Positions 61,055 to 64,000 of a DNA stretch of 64,000 nucleotides are shown here, in pieces. Under the pieces are notes generated by a model. That model searched no databases. It had not been told where the DNA came from and saw only the letters and a program-made list of their open reading frames with translations. Both the position numbers and the translations under genes were made by a program. The DNA is taken from positions 7,180,994 to 7,244,993 of the forward strand of contig NC_135552.1 of the NCBI RefSeq assembly GCF_964340395.1, read 5' to 3'. Source of the DNA: Glandiceps talaboti (lineage: Eukaryota > Hemichordata > Enteropneusta > Spengelidae). Position 1 is the first letter of the stretch. Each line of letters begins with the position of its first letter.

Positions 61055-61500
61055 ATTACAACGGTTTGCCAAAGGGTATGAACACTTTGCTGGGAACGCA
61101 TACATATTTTTTTATGAACGAGACGTTAGACATTAGAAGTAATTGAACATAAGATATTATCAAAGATGACCAGTCATGTCATCCCCACTGAGTCAGCAGA
61201 TACATAATTAGTTACTAAGACATACACAAAGCAACTAAAATTTTGATGCAGCCCCAAAACTGTTCTCAACATCTACATCTGTGTATATCTTAGTACCTGA
61301 CTGTGTGTGTGCTACTATTGTGTCACTCAGTGGGGATGATTGGTCAGTTTTGATAGGATCTCATATCCAATTACTTCTAATCGAGTTCTAATGTTGCTTC
61401 GCTCATTAAAAAACACACTATGTGTTACCTCACTCATAAAAAAACAGTGTCCCCAGCAAAGTGTTCATACTATTTGCCAAACCGCTGTAATATACATTAC
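61055..61500. mobile_element. Fold-back element
   Basis: Arms 61,055-61,200 and 61,318-61,500 are inverted copies: TATGAACACTTTGCTGGGAA with TCCCCAGCAAAGTGTTCATA, and TCATCCCCACTGAGT with ACTCAGTGGGGATGA. The ends read ATTACARCGGTTTG. Non-coding. Confidence 0.8.
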
Positions 61501-61733
61501 ATGCCTCTTAGAGGTTTTTTTCTATAGAACCCCTCTAACATTGGAACTGGAGGGAAGTTGATAGAAGTTAGAACACACACATATACCTCATGTATATAGC
61601 TGAAGGGTGAAAACATAATCTCAGACAAGCAGGGTTTAACACGCTTATATTTTGGTTACCATGGCAACAACATAATCTGAGCATGATATTATACTTGCAT
61701 ATACTACTTTGAGTAAGATGGACTAATGGGTCG

Positions 61734-62270
61734 GTATTTTTTCACACAACACATAGTCTTGTAGGCCTGACATGTAAGCTTACAATGCACTCAGTCCAAT
61801 ATCGATAGAATGCCAGAGTGGTCTTTTATGCCAATACATTGTTTTCGTTAGCAACCTTTTCAGTCACCTTCTTGTATAGCGCATATGGATATATTCAATC
61901 TCTGTTTCCACAGCAACCCTGATTGCAAGATAGCAACGTCATAATCGCATGGTAAGAGGACAAGTGATTGGTATAATATACAAACGAAACAACGTTCAAT
62001 TCGGTCTAATGACACCGTGTTCCCTAATTGACTTATCCATATGAGATTTCTACTGGGTTTCTTGAAGGAAAAAGATCAGATGTTCCAAAATCTACGAAAT
62101 TCAAACAGAGCATCAATTAATATGATCGGACACTTCACGACAAAACACACTTTTCACCTCTCTATAAATCATAGCTCTAGATCACTCAAGGGTCTCACAA
62201 CGAATTCAAACAAACAATGTCTGGGACTCAGTAGCATTTATCGTAAAAAAATCATCGCATCATAAATCAA
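61734..62270 (+). repeat. Left copy of ~0.5 kb direct repeat
   Basis: Matches 63,427-64,000 in the same orientation (TAAGCTTACAATGCACTCA, CAATCTCTGTTTC, GATTTCTACTNGGTTT) with about 1.7 kb offset. It flanks the hammerhead cluster. Confidence 0.75.
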
Positions 62271-62639
62271 TAAATTATGTTTCCTTCCTCTACTAGTAAC
62301 ATACTAATCTATATTCCCCAACCACAGAATAACAAATGAATTGTTTGAACTATTAAAGCAGTCATTTAAAGCAATATAGATTGTCTTTATTTGAATGACA
62401 CGAAGATCCGATATCATACAACATGGACGGGAAGAATGTATACTACATCGTTCTAGCAGAAACACTCGCCAAGTCCTGTATTTATTGATAAGTGCTTGTA
62501 GGTATATTCACACATCAATCTGATTAAAAGCCGATGTAGATGTCGGCTAATCGTTCATTGCTATTTTACCTTCGTTATTTTGCCTGAATTGACCTTGGTA
62601 CATGATTTCATTTTTTAGCCTGAGGATATATGTGCATAT

Positions 62640-62782
<143 letters not shown>

Positions 62783-62806
62783 TTGGTAGTACTGGAACTC
62801 TTTCTT

Positions 62807-62851
62807 GGGTGTAACTCGGAGTTTCACGCATATTGCGATCATCAGACACTC
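62807..62851 (-). ncRNA. Hammerhead-ribozyme-like motif, minus strand arm
   Basis: Mirror copy of the motif at 62,858-62,902, created by the palindrome; the opposite transcript would carry the same core. Confidence 0.5.
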
Positions 62852-62857
62852 TGGGCA

Positions 62858-62902
62858 GAGTGTCTGATGATCGCAATATGCGTGAAACTCCGAGTTACAC
62901 CC
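62858..62902 (+). ncRNA. Hammerhead-ribozyme-like motif, plus strand arm
   Basis: CTGATGA, then CGCA-ATA-TGCG helix II, GAAA, short helix III (ACT-CCG-AGT), then TT and ACAC able to pair with GTGT before the core. A U-U opposition at the foot of helix II makes it weaker than the 63.1 kb motif. Confidence 0.55.
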
Positions 62903-62987
62903 AAGAAAGAGTTCCAGTACTACCAAAACTATTACGCTCTGCCACTGCGGTATAGAGCACTGTCTTAGCAGATTGATACTCACCGAG

Positions 62988-63079
<92 letters not shown>
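62988..63079. repeat. (AT)n tract
   Basis: AT repeat between the palindrome and the second hammerhead unit. Confidence 0.96.
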
Positions 63080-63080
<1 letters not shown>

Positions 63081-63233
63081 TTTTGAAAATTTGAACCAAA
63101 TTATATGCTATAGACCCTACAGAACTGTTTCGTGAGGTGCGTAGTCCTCACTCATCAGGGGTAGAATTGAATATGGACGGGAAGAATTCCACCTTACCTT
63201 ATAGCATATAATTTGGTTCAAATTTTCAAAACC
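63080..63233. repeat. Inverted repeat enclosing the hammerhead
   Basis: AGTTTTGAAAATTTGAACCA through ATATGCTATA at 63,079-63,112 pairs with TATAGCATAT through TTCAAAACCT at 63,202-63,233, with the ribozyme motif between. Confidence 0.88.
63111..63165 (-). ncRNA. Type I hammerhead ribozyme
   Basis: The minus strand reads CTGATGA (63,158-63,152), helix II GTGAGG/CCTCAC with an 8-nt loop, GAAA (63,131-63,128), a very short helix III (ACAG-TT-CTGT), then A as the cleavage residue (63,118). GGGT follows, pairing with ACCC before the core (helix I). All invariant core bases are present. The short helix III is typical of hammerheads from Penelope-like elements and retrozymes of animals. Cleavage is predicted between 63,118 and 63,117. 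Confidence 0.82.
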
Positions 63234-63426
63234 TGTATATAATTCTCTCTACTACCCGTATTGAACACTTTTATGTGGTTTTATCTACATCCAGTCAATT
63301 ATATATATATATATATGCACACATACACACACAGCCGACGGACGGACAGACACTTCTCCATGCCTATAATACTGCTGAAACTTATACTTAAGTTGTGCTA
63401 AAAAAACACATGAAGTGATAGATACT

Positions 63427-64000
63427 GGTATTAGTAAATACTTCTTCATACAACACATAGACTCGTAGGCCTATCATATAAGCTTACAATGCACTCATTC
63501 GATCATCGATAAAATTCCAAAGAGATTATAGCTCCCCGTCTTTTACGTCAAAACATTGTTTTTCGTAGCAACCTTTTCTGTCACCATCCTTTTCGGCACA
63601 TACGGACGTATTCAATCTCTGTTTCAACAGCAAACCACCAGTGATTGCATGGTAACCGTTTGGAGATTTCAGTGATATCCTAACATACATACATAGTGAC
63701 GTGATACTGATAATCACATGTTAATAGTACACGTAATTGTATCATATGCAATTGAACCAATTTTCAATTTAGTCTAATGACAGCATGTCCTCTAATTGAC
63801 CTATCCATACGCGATTTCTACTTGGTTTGTTGAAGCAAAAGATGTCAGATTTTACAAAATCTATGAAATGGAAATGGAACACCCATCCAATTGTATCATT
63901 GTACGACAAAACAGACTTTTTACCTAATCATTAAATCAGTTCATTCAAGTATCTCGCAACGAACGAAAAACATTCTGATTCGGTAGCATTGATTGACGAA
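63427..64000 (+). repeat. Right copy of ~0.5 kb direct repeat
   Basis: Partner of 61,734-62,270. It reaches the window edge, so its true end is unseen. Confidence 0.72.

Overview
This is a stretch of animal nuclear DNA. Short exons lie between long introns with GT-AG borders, there are many SSRs and minisatellites, and LINE, SINE and DNA-transposon remnants are scattered throughout. The abundance of (GACA)n, (TATG)n, (GA)n and (AT)n tracts and the mix of element families suggest a marine invertebrate. I cannot name the phylum from sequence alone.

The main content is two head-to-tail paralogues on the minus strand, at about 1.9-13.4 kb (gene A) and 23.3-44.2 kb (gene B). Each is assembled from 12-13 exons whose phases and lengths agree between copies. 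The product has a possible N-myristoylation start (MGNSETK) and a patatin-type phospholipase domain: Gly-rich oxyanion loop DGGG(V/A)KG, nucleophile G-x-S-x-G, and catalytic DGG. A C-terminal region follows with one canonical EF-hand loop and one degenerate one. The reading is a calcium-responsive, probably membrane-attached acyl hydrolase. Gene A encodes 553 aa, or 495 aa if weak exon 11 is skipped. Gene B gives 495 aa because its exon-11 homologue carries stops. Homology continues into both flanks, so the duplicated unit was roughly 0.95-13.8 kb and 20.6-45.5 kb. Copy B is about twice as long because its introns gained a 3.3 kb 23-bp minisatellite, two LINE fragments, a possible tyrosine-recombinase fragment, a SINE and satellite-like repeats.

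Between the two genes (13.8-20.4 kb) lies an inverted-repeat element. Its left arm is split by about 4 kb of further insertions, including a 1 kb terminal-inverted-repeat (TIR) element with TTA target-site duplication. A 0.7 kb tandem duplication follows at 21.3-22.7 kb.

From 45.5 kb to the end I find no convincing host gene. The region holds 365-bp tandem repeats (48.1-49.3 kb), a 2.3 kb Harbinger-like element (50.7-53.0 kb), a fold-back pair with a PIF1-helicase fragment (53.3-56.2 kb), a scrambled Tc1/mariner-IS630-like element (58.6-60.2 kb) and a fold-back element (61.05-61.5 kb). A hammerhead-ribozyme cluster set in (AT)n tracts lies at 62.6-63.2 kb, flanked by 0.5 kb direct repeats.

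The observations most worth following are the patatin/EF-hand architecture, complementary purine and pyrimidine tracts flanking exon 6 in both paralogues, and the hammerhead motifs, one of them doubled in an almost perfect 156-bp palindrome.
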